The notes under the pieces were generated by a model that saw nothing but the letters and a program-made list of their open reading frames with translations, searched no databases and was not told the origin of the DNA. From DASQHW01 sp038238245 (GTDB lineage: Bacteria; Actinomycetota; Acidimicrobiia; IMCC26256; PALSA-610), in assembly GCA_038238245.1 (NCBI GenBank), contig JBBRXX010000011.1:1-64000 (forward strand): a stretch of 64,000 bases of DNA. The letters are read 5' to 3'. The position numbers were made by a program, and so were the translations under genes. Below are positions 25,382 to 33,964 of this stretch, in pieces; the first letter of the stretch is position 1, and the number at the start of each line of letters is the position of its first letter.

Positions 25382-27493
25382 TTACCCGTGCGTTACCTCT
25401 TCGCAACACCGCGTTTCGTCTTCGTACGGCTCCTGCCGGGTGCCGTCGGCGGTGGCGGGGGTGCCTTCCGCCAGTTCGGTGCGGGCCTTGCCGGCACGTT
25501 TTGCGACGTAGGTCGCGGTATCCGCCCGCCGCAGCAACGACGCCGCGTTCTCGCCGGGCTTCGACAACGCAATACCGACACTCGCGGTGACGCCGATCGG
25601 CTGGTCCACGTAGTGGAATCCGTCTTCTATCGCGCGGCGCAGGCGTTCACCGACGTCGAGCGCCTGTTCGGGGTTTGTGACGTCGCAGACAACGATGAAT
25701 TCGTCGCCACCGACGCGTGCCGCGACGTCACCGGCTCGCAGGTTCTCCCGGATCCGATCCGCGGTGTGCGCGAGAAGCTTGTCGCCGGCGTCGTGGCCGA
25801 AGCTGTCGTTCACGGACTTGAAGTCGTCGAGATCGAGGAAGATGGCTGCCACCGGACTCGACACCCGTCGCAGCAGCGCGTGTTCGAGGTGCTGATCCAG
25901 CGAAGCGCGGTTCCGCAAACGGGTGAGCTCGTCGTGCGTCGCGCGTCGTTCGAGCTCCGCTTCGAGGTGTTTGCGATCCGAGATGTCGGTCTGCAAGGTG
26001 ATCACGTACGGCGGTTCGTCGCCGGAGCCTTCGACGAGCGACGCGTGCGAGAGCACCGAGATCGCCTGGCCACTGACACTGAGGAGCCGGAACTCGACGG
26101 GGGCGGCAGCACCGCCGAGCTGGGCGGTGGTGCGCTCGATCGCAGCGTCACGATCTTCGGGATGCACGGTGAGCTCGGCAAGGGTCCCGAGAAGGTCGGC
26201 GCGCGACCGTCCGAGCATGGCGCATCCCGCCGAGTTGATGTCGACGATCCGCCCCTCGAGGTCGACGATCGACACGGCCAGCGGCGCGTGATCGAACGCG
26301 ACTTTGAAACGCTGCTCGGCGGCACGGAGGCGAGCTTCGGCGTTCTTGCGGGCCGTGATGTCGCGCGCGGTGATGACCACGCCGCCGATGTGCGCGGCTT
26401 CTTCGAGGTTCTGGCCCACACATTCGAACTGTCGATATGCGCCGTCGGCAGCCCGCAACCGCAGCTCGATCGGTGTGTCGCTCGCGCGGGTCCCGGCGAG
26501 GATGTCGGTGAGCGCGGCCGCCGCCGCGGGCACGTCGTCCGGGTGGACGAGCGACAGCACGCCTCCGGGCGGATCGAAGCCTTTGGGATAGCCGAGGAGG
26601 CGAGTCCCCTGATCGCTCGCCTCCCATTCGCCGTCGGGATAGAGCACCGCGATGATGTCGGGCGAGTTGTCGATCAACGCCCGCGCGCGAGCCTCGCTCA
26701 CGCTGAGGGCTTCGGCCGCGCGCAGCTCGGCGCTGACGTCTTCGATCGTGATGGACAGGTACTCGATCCGGCCGTTGAGATCACGAAGGAGCGCCGCGGC
26801 GACCCGGCCGACGAAGACCTCTCCGTCACCCCGCAGATATCGACGTTGGGTGACGTACCGGCCCGTGTCGTCGGCTTCGAGACGCGCCTTGTCCTGCAAC
26901 ATCTGCGCGCGGTCGTCCGGGTGCACCAGCACCTCTGGCGCGGTGGTGAGCAACGCGTCGCGCGAGATCGCGAACAGCCTCGCGAACGCGGCGTTCGCGA
27001 TCATTCCCGGTGTACCCGGCACAACGAGCGCCTGTGCAATCGGTGACTGCTCGAACATCAAGCGGAACCGGCGCTGGGCGACGTCCTGGTACGACAGGTC
27101 GCGACATCGGAACACGATGCCCTGCACCTGCGGGTGGGCGACCAGATTCGTGGCGGTCGCCTCGAGACGGCGCGCGCTGCCGTCTCGCGCTTGCAACCGG
27201 AGCTCGACCGGCACGGCATGCAACGCGGAGCTCGCGGCCGCACTGGCCAGCGCGCTCGCCGCTTCTTCGATCCCCTCGGGATGGATCAGATCGAACAGCG
27301 AAGTGCCCTGCACGGCAGCCGGGTCGTAGCCGAGCAGCGCCACCGCGGCCGGGTTGGCGTAGCGGAGGATGCCGAACTCGTCGGTGACCACCACGCGGTC
27401 CGCGGCCGTTTCGACGATGGCCGCCGCGAGCGTGCCATCCGGCCCGGTGGCCGCAAGGTCCCTCGCAATGCCACTCGCCTCCCGCATCCGCAT
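25382..27493 (-). CDS. Diguanylate cyclase with four PAS domains
   Basis: A 703-residue soluble sensor. Four PAS domains occupy roughly residues 20-510 (for example ETAADRVVVTDEFGILRYAN and FDHAPLAVSIVDLEGRIVDI), with PAC-type linkers. A C-terminal GGDEF domain follows with intact ARVGGDEFIVV. RxxD (RAGD) sits five residues upstream, an intact inhibitory I-site. It should make c-di-GMP under feedback control in response to cytoplasmic signals. No EAL partner in the window. Two small membrane genes follow closely. Confidence 0.93.
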   Translation of the reverse strand: MRMREASGIARDLAATGPDGTLAAAIVETAADRVVVTDEFGILRYANPAAVALLGYDPAAVQGTSLFDLIHPEGIEEAASALASAAASSALHAVPVELRLQARDGSARRLEATATNLVAHPQVQGIVFRCRDLSYQDVAQRRFRLMFEQSPIAQALVVPGTPGMIANAAFARLFAISRDALLTTAPEVLVHPDDRAQMLQDKARLEADDTGRYVTQRRYLRGDGEVFVGRVAAALLRDLNGRIEYLSITIEDVSAELRAAEALSVSEARARALIDNSPDIIAVLYPDGEWEASDQGTRLLGYPKGFDPPGGVLSLVHPDDVPAAAAALTDILAGTRASDTPIELRLRAADGAYRQFECVGQNLEEAAHIGGVVITARDITARKNAEARLRAAEQRFKVAFDHAPLAVSIVDLEGRIVDINSAGCAMLGRSRADLLGTLAELTVHPEDRDAAIERTTAQLGGAAAPVEFRLLSVSGQAISVLSHASLVEGSGDEPPYVITLQTDISDRKHLEAELERRATHDELTRLRNRASLDQHLEHALLRRVSSPVAAIFLDLDDFKSVNDSFGHDAGDKLLAHTADRIRENLRAGDVAARVGGDEFIVVCDVTNPEQALDVGERLRRAIEDGFHYVDQPIGVTASVGIALSKPGENAASLLRRADTATYVAKRAGKARTELAEGTPATADGTRQEPYEDETRCCEEVTHG

Positions 27494-27704
27494 GGACGAA
27501 CTATCGGCACACCGTTGATGCCACTCAACGTGATCTCCACGTCAAGACGAGGCCGCACGTGTGCGACGATCACGAGCAAGTGCGTCGAGCGCCGGCAACG
27601 CGGTGCTCAAGAACCTGGCCCGAGATGACGATGCTCCTCGCTGGACGTAGGGGTCCCCGTCGCGCGGTCGAGCCCGTGACGCCTGGGCCTCAGTGGGAGG
27701 CCCG

Positions 27705-27923
27705 ATGACCACCTTTGGAAACGACCCGACCGGTCATCTGTCGCCAGGCACCGAAGTCGAGGTGCGGACCCGTTACCAGGGGCGCTGGGCGCCGGGCTTC
27801 GAGGTCGATGCAGTACACAGCGATCCGCATGACCGCAACGATCGTTACCTCCTGCGCCGCCGCTCCGACGGCACGGTGCTGCCGGTCGCTTTCACGCAGA
27901 CCGAGATCAGACCGAGACGTTAG
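27705..27923 (+). CDS. Small SH3/Tudor-like hypothetical protein
   Basis: 72 residues, ATG at 27705 four bases after TGGGAGG. The sequence (GTEVEVRTRYQGRWAPGFEV, then YLLRRRSDGTVLPVAF) has the alternating pattern of a small beta-barrel, SH3 or Tudor-like. Stand-alone gene divergent from the GGDEF gene. No family name can be assigned. Confidence 0.7.
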   Translation: MTTFGNDPTGHLSPGTEVEVRTRYQGRWAPGFEVDAVHSDPHDRNDRYLLRRRSDGTVLPVAFTQTEIRPRR

Positions 27924-28251
27924 GAAGCGGTACGCCGACGCCGGACGCTGACCGCGTTGACGTGTCATCTCGTTTGATCCGATGTATATGCTGACTTCAT
28001 ACCTGTAAGCCGCGCCTCGGTGCCGCGCGCACCTGAGAACGTGATGCGCTCCGCCGTCGCTGCGACAGCTTGTCGTGCGATCTACTTCCACATATCGGAA
28101 GCGAGATGGGATGAGGATCACGAATCCCGGGCGATGGCCGACAGGTCGGACCGAGCTCGAGCGGCTTCGCGCCGAGAGCTCGATGAATGCCTACACCACC
28201 GACGTGATCAGCCTGGCCGCGGCGCTCGCAATGCTCGCACCCGGGTCTGTG
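27924..28251. other. 328-bp region, no well-supported gene
   Basis: One possible small frame on the plus strand starts at an ATG at 28111 and would run to 28335, 74 residues, starting MRITNPGRWPTGRTELERLR. It overlaps the 3' end of the HDOD gene by 84 bp, has only a weak GGAAG upstream, and matches nothing I know. Otherwise I see no hairpins or operators. Confidence 0.35.
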
Positions 28252-29091
28252 TCAACGGACGCCGGTACGGGGGGCCAGGAAGTCGGCGAGGAACCTGAGC
28301 AGTGCACGCCGGTCGGCCTCCGTCTGGTCGACTAGGCCGTCGCTCGTGCCCGTGACACCCGCCGCGCGCAAGGTCGCGTCCAGGTCGAGCTCGGAATCCC
28401 CTTCGATGATCTTCGCGATGCAGTCGGCGACGTGCACGACCCGCGCGAGGGGAGATGCGTCCGTACCGACGACATGATGGTCCTGCACGGCATCGGTGAT
28501 CGTGCGTGGCAAGCCTTGTTTCGCCAGCACCTGGGCGCCAAGCGTCGCGTGGTCGATCCCGAGGAGCCGTCGCTCGATTGCCAATCGAGCTTCGATGGGC
28601 TCGCCGGCGAGCGTTCGAGCCACTTCGTCGAACCGTTCAGGATCGCGGCCGCGCAGCAGTTGTTCGCCGATATCGTGGAGGAGCGCGGCGGTGAGGGCTT
28701 CGGCCGGATCAACCTGAAGGCGACTCGCGATGCGCGCCGCCGCGACGGCGGCGGTGATCGCGTGGAGCCAGAACTGATCCGGGACTTCGACGCGATCGGC
28801 GGAGAACAGGTGGAGAACGGCTGTGCTCGCGAGCGAGCGCACGGTTTGCGCGCCCAGGAGTGAGACTGCGCGGGGAAGCGCGGTGACGCCGCCGGCCTCG
28901 CGGTAGAACGGCACGTTTGCGAGCGCGAGGATCCGAACTGACAGCGCCGGATCAGCGGAGATGACGCGCGCGATCTCGTCCAGCGGTGCATTCGGATCAT
29001 CGAGCAGCCAGAGGAGCCGGAGCGCAACCCTCCGGTCGGTCGGGACCTCGTCGAACTCGTGAAGCTGCTCCGGAGCGTCAACGTAGAGCAT
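28252..29091 (-). CDS. HDOD-domain signalling protein
   Basis: A 279-residue HDOD protein. The N-terminal part is ADPALSVRILALANVPFYR; the central helices include RAVSLLGAQTVRSLA. ALLHDIGEQLLRG retains an HD-like pair, and DHHVVG occurs near residue 208. HDOD proteins act in bacterial signalling and are often tied to c-di-GMP networks, consistent with the nearby GGDEF gene. Its start overlaps the stop of the zinc-ribbon gene by 14 bp. Confidence 0.88.
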   Translation of the reverse strand: MLYVDAPEQLHEFDEVPTDRRVALRLLWLLDDPNAPLDEIARVISADPALSVRILALANVPFYREAGGVTALPRAVSLLGAQTVRSLASTAVLHLFSADRVEVPDQFWLHAITAAVAAARIASRLQVDPAEALTAALLHDIGEQLLRGRDPERFDEVARTLAGEPIEARLAIERRLLGIDHATLGAQVLAKQGLPRTITDAVQDHHVVGTDASPLARVVHVADCIAKIIEGDSELDLDATLRAAGVTGTSDGLVDQTEADRRALLRFLADFLAPRTGVR

Positions 29092-29320
29092 TGTCAGCCG
29101 CCTCTGTCGCAGCGGTTCGCTCGCTGCCCAAGAGGTCCGGCGGGAACAAGCTCTCTCGAACCGCCTTGATGGTCGCGCCGTCAGGAGCGCGGAAACGACG
29201 CATCAGCCCGCTCCGCATCTCCCAAGCCGCGCCGCACGTCTCGCAGGAGATCACAAAGGAGTCGCCGACGTAACGCACGGCGATCGGGGACATGTCGTAG
29301 GGACACTTCTCGAGCTTCAC
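29078..29320 (-). CDS. Small zinc-ribbon-like protein
   Basis: 80 residues from a GTG at 29320. CPYD and CETCGAAW supply up to three Cys for metal, followed by a basic helix (MRSGLMRRFRAPDG). Overlap with the HDOD gene indicates an operon and perhaps a functional pair. Function unknown. Confidence 0.7.
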   Translation of the reverse strand: MKLEKCPYDMSPIAVRYVGDSFVISCETCGAAWEMRSGLMRRFRAPDGATIKAVRESLFPPDLLGSERTAATEAADNALR

Positions 29321-29409
29321 GCCCTTGACGTCGGCCGAACGGCCGCCAGGCTTGAGCGCCTTTGCAGGCCCCTGTTCGGGCCGCCGATGCTGCCCGACAA
29401 ACGCGCTTG

Positions 29410-29494
29410 AAGGGGCGAGAGGGGGAACCTGCCAACCTCAGCTGCCCCGGGCGGGTGGTGCGCCGAGCGTCGTGGCCCGTCCCTCTCGCCCCTT
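29410..29494. repeat. 14-bp perfect inverted repeat, structured element
   Basis: AAGGGGCGAGAGGG (29410-29423) is exactly complementary to CCCTCTCGCCCCTT (29481-29494), with a 57-nt interior that can fold further. It lies in the 234-bp gap upstream of the zinc-ribbon/HDOD operon and downstream of the deazaflavin oxidoreductase gene. It could be a leader RNA of the former or a terminator of the latter. No T-run follows. Confidence 0.5.
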
Positions 29495-29554
29495 GCCTCG
29501 AGTGAATACCCGGAGCCGGCGCGCCGCAATGGGTCAAAACATGGGAGCCGCTGA

Positions 29555-29977
29555 CTACGCCGGACGAGGTTGATCCGACTCGCCCTGCACCGGATCGAGG
29601 CGAAACACCACAGGCTCTTGCGCACTCGCGGGTTCGCGTGTGAGCAGGCGCGGAACTTGTGCGTAGTACGCCTGCAGGAATCTTGCCTTGTCGGCGTCGT
29701 GCACGGGTGTGGCCCGAACCTTTCTGCGGCGTCCGCCGACGCGCAGCTCGGCGGGCGCGCCCGGGTGCAGACTCTTGACCCAGGACGCGCCCGGCCGGGT
29801 TGCGACGAGGTAGTCGGTACCGTCGACCGACAACGGGAACACCAGCACTCGTTGCACGGTGTCCGTCCTTCGGTGACGGACCAGCAGCTCCTGCGAACCT
29901 CGTACGCTTACGCCTGCACGAGTAAGGCCCACCACGAGTCGCTGTAGTGGCCGTCTGAGGCCGCTTTTGTCGACCAC
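29555..29977 (-). CDS. Deazaflavin-dependent oxidoreductase (Ddn/DUF385-like)
   Basis: 140 residues from a GTG at 29977 with GGAG six bases upstream. It has the split-barrel pattern of the Ddn family: RVLVFPLSVDGTDYLVATRP, then SWVKSLHPGAPAELRVGGRR. Such proteins bind F420 or lipids/heme; the usual TRGRKSG-type loop is replaced by VRHRRTDTVQ, so cofactor preference is uncertain. Open sequence upstream of 29977 is not family-like. Confidence 0.8.
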   Translation of the reverse strand: MVDKSGLRRPLQRLVVGLTRAGVSVRGSQELLVRHRRTDTVQRVLVFPLSVDGTDYLVATRPGASWVKSLHPGAPAELRVGGRRRKVRATPVHDADKARFLQAYYAQVPRLLTREPASAQEPVVFRLDPVQGESDQPRPA

Positions 29978-30104
29978 GACTGCTCCATTTCCGGCAAGCT
30001 GGGCACCCGCGCGGCGACAGGGTAGTGAGGACAGAGGTCGCCCGCATCTTGGCAGCGTGGGCACGAGTTCCGACACATGTGTCGGGATCCGTGCCCACGC
30101 CAGG

Positions 30105-31064
30105 TCAGGCCGTGACCTCGTACGGCTCGGCGTAGAACTGGCTGTACCACTTCCGGAACTTGAGGATCGGGCCGTCGGTATCGGCCAGCGCGGGTGACGG
30201 CAGGAAGCTCTTGTGCTCCCAGATCGGCCGATCCTCGTTCACCTGCTTGTTGATCTCCTTGACGAACGCGCCGGCGACCGTCGAGGTCAGCTTCTCGTCG
30301 TCGAGCTTGCGCACGATGAAGTTGAAGCGGACCTGTGTGCGTTCCTCGTCGATCGGCGTGGTCGTTGCGATGTTGATCGCGTCGACGATGCCGCTGAACC
30401 ACACCTTCGAGAAGCCCGGGCCGTAGTTGTACACGTCGATGCGTCCTTCGGTGACGCCGCGTGGCGTCACGTAGTTCTGCTTCGACAACATCACCGAGCA
30501 CGGTCCGTCGGTGTCGTACTTCTCCATCTCGGCGACGGTTTCGGTGCCGTGCACGAAACGAAAGTGCGCGGGGTCGGCGCCGTTCTCACTCATCTCCTGC
30601 GGCACCGTTCGAATGACATACGACGACGAGTAGAAATCGCTCCATGCCGGGTCGCCGATCTCGGGGATCACCGGGATCTCCCACTTCGGCTCCTCTTCGA
30701 ACGGGTGGTACCACGCGAGCACGAATCCGTTGCGCTCGATCACCGGATACGTGCGCAGACGCGCCTTGCGGTTGGTGCGCTGGCTGTACGGGATGTTCGT
30801 GCACGCGCCGCTGCCGTCGTACTTCCAGCCGTGGAACGGGCACTGCAGCGCATCGCCGTCGACGGTGCCGCCGTACGCGAGATGGGCACCGAGGTGGGGA
30901 CAGAACGCGTCCTGTACGTGGAACGCGCCGGCCTCGTCGCGCCACATCACGAGCTCGCGGTTCCAGTAGCTCAGCGGCGTCACCTCGCCGGGCGCGAGGT
31001 CGTCGGGAAACGCCACCTGGTACCAGCCGAACGGGATCGGGAACGGGAACCGCCGCGAGGCCAT
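30105..31064 (-). CDS. Rieske non-heme iron oxygenase, steroid-type (KshA/DAF-36-like)
   Basis: 319 residues. The Rieske 2Fe-2S site is C-x-H-x17-C-x2-H (FCPHLGAH to CPFHGWKYDG). The mononuclear iron site is ENGADPAHFRFVHG (D-x2-H-x4-H). The opening FPFPIPFGWYQVAF and the IPYSQRTNRKARLRTYPV region resemble steroid oxygenases such as 3-ketosteroid 9alpha-hydroxylase and DAF-36-type cholesterol desaturases. I cannot separate these. ATG 31064 lies eight bases after TAAAAT, and a KstR-type box overlaps that -10. A reductase partner is not in the window. Confidence 0.88.
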   Translation of the reverse strand: MASRRFPFPIPFGWYQVAFPDDLAPGEVTPLSYWNRELVMWRDEAGAFHVQDAFCPHLGAHLAYGGTVDGDALQCPFHGWKYDGSGACTNIPYSQRTNRKARLRTYPVIERNGFVLAWYHPFEEEPKWEIPVIPEIGDPAWSDFYSSSYVIRTVPQEMSENGADPAHFRFVHGTETVAEMEKYDTDGPCSVMLSKQNYVTPRGVTEGRIDVYNYGPGFSKVWFSGIVDAINIATTTPIDEERTQVRFNFIVRKLDDEKLTSTVAGAFVKEINKQVNEDRPIWEHKSFLPSPALADTDGPILKFRKWYSQFYAEPYEVTA

Positions 31065-31072
31065 GGCCGGCG

Positions 31073-31090
31073 ATTTTAGAACACGTTTCA
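31073..31090 (-). promoter_or_regulatory. KstR-type box over the Rieske gene -10
   Basis: TAGAACACGTTTCA (31077-31090) fits the KstR consensus TNNAACNNGTTNNA at every fixed position. On the minus strand it runs into TAAAAT (31078-31073), the predicted -10. Repressor binding would block polymerase directly. Confidence 0.8.
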
Positions 31091-31157
31091 ATCTGGCGGG
31101 AGGCGACCGCGAAGCGACCGGAGGGAGCGGAGCGCGGAGCCGACCCGGACGACGTCG

Positions 31158-31982
31158 TCAGGACGCCTTGCGGCGGGTGCGCTTGGCGGGCCGGCGGCCC
31201 TTGGCCCCCTTCGCCTTGGCGTCGAGGCTCGCCTGCAGGGCCTGCACGAGATCGAGAACCTCGCCCTTCTTCTCCTTGGTCGCTTCGACGGTGATCGTCT
31301 CTCCCTTCGCCTTGCGATCGATCACCTTCTGCACCGCGGCCCGATACGTGTCCTTGTACCGCTTCGGATCCCAGTCCGACGTCAAGCTGTCGATCAGCTG
31401 CGTGGCGATCTTGAGCTCGCGCGCCCCGACGCTCACGCGCTTGGGGATCTTGAGCTCCTTCGGATCACGGATCTCGTCCGCGAAGTACAGCGTCTCGAGC
31501 ACCAGCACGTCGTCCATCGCGCGGATGACCGCGAGGTATTGCTTCGTGCGCATGACGAAGCGGCCGATCGCCGCCCGGCCACTCTTTTGCATCGCCTCGC
31601 GCAGCAGCGCGTACGCCTTGTCGGCGCCGGCACCGGCGCGCGGTGCGACGTAGTAGGTGCTGTTGTAGGAGATCGGGTCGATGTCGGCGAGCTCGACGAA
31701 GTCTTCGATCTCGATCGTACGAGTCTGCTCGGGCGCGGCCGCTTCGAGCTCCTTCGGCTCGACGATGACGACCTTCCCGCGCGCCTTCTCGTATCCCTTC
31801 ACGAGCGCGTCGTAGTCGACTTCCTTGCCGGTCTTCTCGTCCACGCGCTTCTGGCGGATGCGGTGGCCCGACTTCGTCATCTGGTGGAAGCGGATCTGCT
31901 TCTCTTCGATGGCGCTGTACAACCCGATGGGCACGTTGACGAGCCCGAAGCTGATCGTGCCATTCCATATCGCTCTCGGCAT
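31158..31982 (-). CDS. ku: Ku protein, non-homologous end joining
   Basis: 274 residues with the bacterial Ku core: MPRAIWNGTISFGLVNVPIG, YYVAPRAGAGADKAYALLREAM compressed around GRFVMRTKQYL, and a Lys/Arg-rich C-terminal tail that binds DNA and LigD. It binds double-strand ends. No LigD is present here. ATG 31982 follows TATAGG by six bases (leaderless). It is divergent from a cupin gene, with opposing -10 elements only about 20 bp apart. Confidence 0.94.
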   Translation of the reverse strand: MPRAIWNGTISFGLVNVPIGLYSAIEEKQIRFHQMTKSGHRIRQKRVDEKTGKEVDYDALVKGYEKARGKVVIVEPKELEAAAPEQTRTIEIEDFVELADIDPISYNSTYYVAPRAGAGADKAYALLREAMQKSGRAAIGRFVMRTKQYLAVIRAMDDVLVLETLYFADEIRDPKELKIPKRVSVGARELKIATQLIDSLTSDWDPKRYKDTYRAAVQKVIDRKAKGETITVEATKEKKGEVLDLVQALQASLDAKAKGAKGRRPAKRTRRKAS

Positions 31983-32019
31983 GGCACGCCTATACCCAGA
32001 ATGGCCTAGCGTCTCGCCT

Positions 32020-32331
32020 GTGGCCCGGGAGCTGGGTGGCGTCGGGACGAAGGTCGTCTTCGAGGACGACCGCGTGCGTGTCTGGGTGGTGAAGCTCGCG
32101 CCCGGCGAACGGGGAGCCGTGCACCGGCACGAGCTCGACCACCTGTTGATCCAGGTGCAGGGCGACCGCGTCGCCGTCGAACCCGAGGCCGACACACAGA
32201 GTCCCTACCGTGAGTATCTCGCCGCCGACGTCATCCCCGGCATGGTCACGTTCGTGCCCAAGGGCGGCATCGAGACCGCGGTCAACGTGGGTGAGCAGCC
32301 CTACTACGAGGTTATCGTGGAGCTGAAGTAG
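32020..32331 (+). CDS. Cupin-domain protein
   Basis: 103 residues forming one cupin barrel. Motif 1 is GERGAVHRHELDHLLIQVQG, with His-x-His and Glu/Asp positions for metal; motif 2 ends GMVTFVPKGGIETAVN. The GTG at 32020 is seven bases after TAGCGT (leaderless); an ATG at 31981 in frame is less likely because it overlaps the Ku start. The 3' end overlaps the acyl-CoA synthetase gene by 20 bp. Substrate unknown. Confidence 0.8.
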   Translation: MARELGGVGTKVVFEDDRVRVWVVKLAPGERGAVHRHELDHLLIQVQGDRVAVEPEADTQSPYREYLAADVIPGMVTFVPKGGIETAVNVGEQPYYEVIVELK

Positions 32332-33919
32332 CGATCTTCTTCGCCCACGGGTAGTCGGGCTTGCCGCTCGGCGAGCGTTCGATCTTGTCGACGACGTGCA
32401 GCTCGCGCGGCACCTTGTATCCGGCGACGTGTGCCCGCGCGTGGCTGTCGAGCTCGTCGAGCGTGACCGCGTGACCGGGCCGCGTCTCGATCACCGCGGC
32501 GACGCGTTCACCCCAGCGGTCGTCGGGCACCCCGACGACGACCGCGTCGAACACTGCGGGATGCGCCTTCAACGCGGCCTCGACCTCCTCGGGATAGATC
32601 TTCTCGCCGCCCGAATTGATGCACACCGAGCCGCGCCCGAGCAACGTCATCGTGCCGTCTTCCTCGACAATCGCGGAGTCGCCCGACACCGAGAACCGCC
32701 GGCCGTTCACGGTGACGAACGTCTGGGCGGACTTCTCGGGATCCTTGTGGTAACGCAGTGGAACATTGCCGCCGCGGGCCATGCGGCCGACGATGCCCGA
32801 TCCCGGCTGCACGATGTTCATGTCGTCGTCGAGCACGACGGTGTCGGGTCCCATGCGCACGGTCGGCATGCCGGCTTTCTCGTGGCCGCCCTTTACGATC
32901 ACGCGTACGCCGTTGTAACCGGTCTCGGTCGAGCCGACGGCGTCCGCGATGATCAGGTTCGGGAACCGCTCGAGATAGCGCTCCTTCACCGTGGCGCTGA
33001 ACACCGCGGCCGTCGAGGCCACCGTGACGAGGGACGACGCGTCGTAGCCGCCTTCTTCGAGTGCCTCGATCAAGGGCCGCCCCATCGCGTCGCCCGTGAT
33101 CGCGAGGGTCGTGATGCGATGCTGGTCGACCGCCTTCCAGACCTCGTGCGCGTCGAATTTTGGCAGGAGCACCGTGCACCGCCCGTTGAGCAGCGCATTG
33201 AGCGTTCCCCATTGCGCGGCGCCGTGCATCAGCGGCGCGATCACGATCCCGAGATTCCCTTCGGGAGCCTGCGCCGCCGCCTTGGCGAACTGCCATTCGT
33301 CCTCGACCCGCTTGCCCGACTCGAAATCGACGAGACCGCCGAGCACGCACAGCACGTCTTCCTGACGCCACACGACACCCTTCGGCATGCCCGTCGTGCC
33401 TCCGGTGTACAGGATGTAGATGTCGTCGTCGGAGCGCTCGGGGAAGTCGCGCGCCGGTGACGACGAGGCCAGCACCTCGTCGTATGGCAGCGAGCCGAGC
33501 GCGGAGCAATCCGTGCCGGAGCCGTCGTCGATGGCGATGAGGTGCCGGAGCATCGGCAACGCGTCGCGCACCGCGGCAATACGCGGTGCGAACTGGGCGT
33601 CGTGCACGAGCGCGACGAGGTCTGCGTTGTCGAACAGATAGCGCAACTCCGCTTCGACGTAGCGGTAGTTGACGTTGATCGGCACCGCGCGCAGCTTGTA
33701 CGCCGCGAGGATCGTCTCGACGAACTCGTGGCTGTTGAACGCGTAGATGCCGACATGGTCGCCGGCGCCGATTCCCTGGGCCGCGAGGTGGTGCGCGAGG
33801 CGGTTCGCGTTCTCCTCCAACTCGCCGTAGGTCTGTTCGCGATCGCCGACGATGATCGCGACCCGATCGGGGACGCTGTCCGCCACGTGCTCGATGAGGT
33901 CCGCGATGTTCCAGGCCAT
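32312..33919 (-). CDS. Acyl-CoA synthetase (FadD19/FadD3-like)
   Basis: 535-residue ANL-family ligase with the AMP-binding P-loop YTGGTTGMPKGVVWRQ, ADAVGSTETGYNG, SVCINSGGEKIYPEEVE and catalytic Lys in RSPSGKPDYPWAKK. It activates carboxylates as CoA thioesters via acyl-AMP. The closest type I recognise is the steroid-acid FadD19 group, consistent with the surrounding genes. It has no KstR box; GGAG precedes the ATG. It follows the cobalamin operon by 45 bp and could receive read-through. Confidence 0.9.
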   Translation of the reverse strand: MAWNIADLIEHVADSVPDRVAIIVGDREQTYGELEENANRLAHHLAAQGIGAGDHVGIYAFNSHEFVETILAAYKLRAVPINVNYRYVEAELRYLFDNADLVALVHDAQFAPRIAAVRDALPMLRHLIAIDDGSGTDCSALGSLPYDEVLASSSPARDFPERSDDDIYILYTGGTTGMPKGVVWRQEDVLCVLGGLVDFESGKRVEDEWQFAKAAAQAPEGNLGIVIAPLMHGAAQWGTLNALLNGRCTVLLPKFDAHEVWKAVDQHRITTLAITGDAMGRPLIEALEEGGYDASSLVTVASTAAVFSATVKERYLERFPNLIIADAVGSTETGYNGVRVIVKGGHEKAGMPTVRMGPDTVVLDDDMNIVQPGSGIVGRMARGGNVPLRYHKDPEKSAQTFVTVNGRRFSVSGDSAIVEEDGTMTLLGRGSVCINSGGEKIYPEEVEAALKAHPAVFDAVVVGVPDDRWGERVAAVIETRPGHAVTLDELDSHARAHVAGYKVPRELHVVDKIERSPSGKPDYPWAKKIATSAPR

Positions 33920-33964
33920 GTGCTCCGCGTTCTCCGCTCCGCCCGCTCGCCTCAGGTCCGGGTG

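Noticed and set aside
29410..29494. SAM-I riboswitch
   Set aside because: Some core words line up on the minus strand, but the conserved k-turn and the 3' part of the core do not, and the downstream genes are not related to methionine metabolism.
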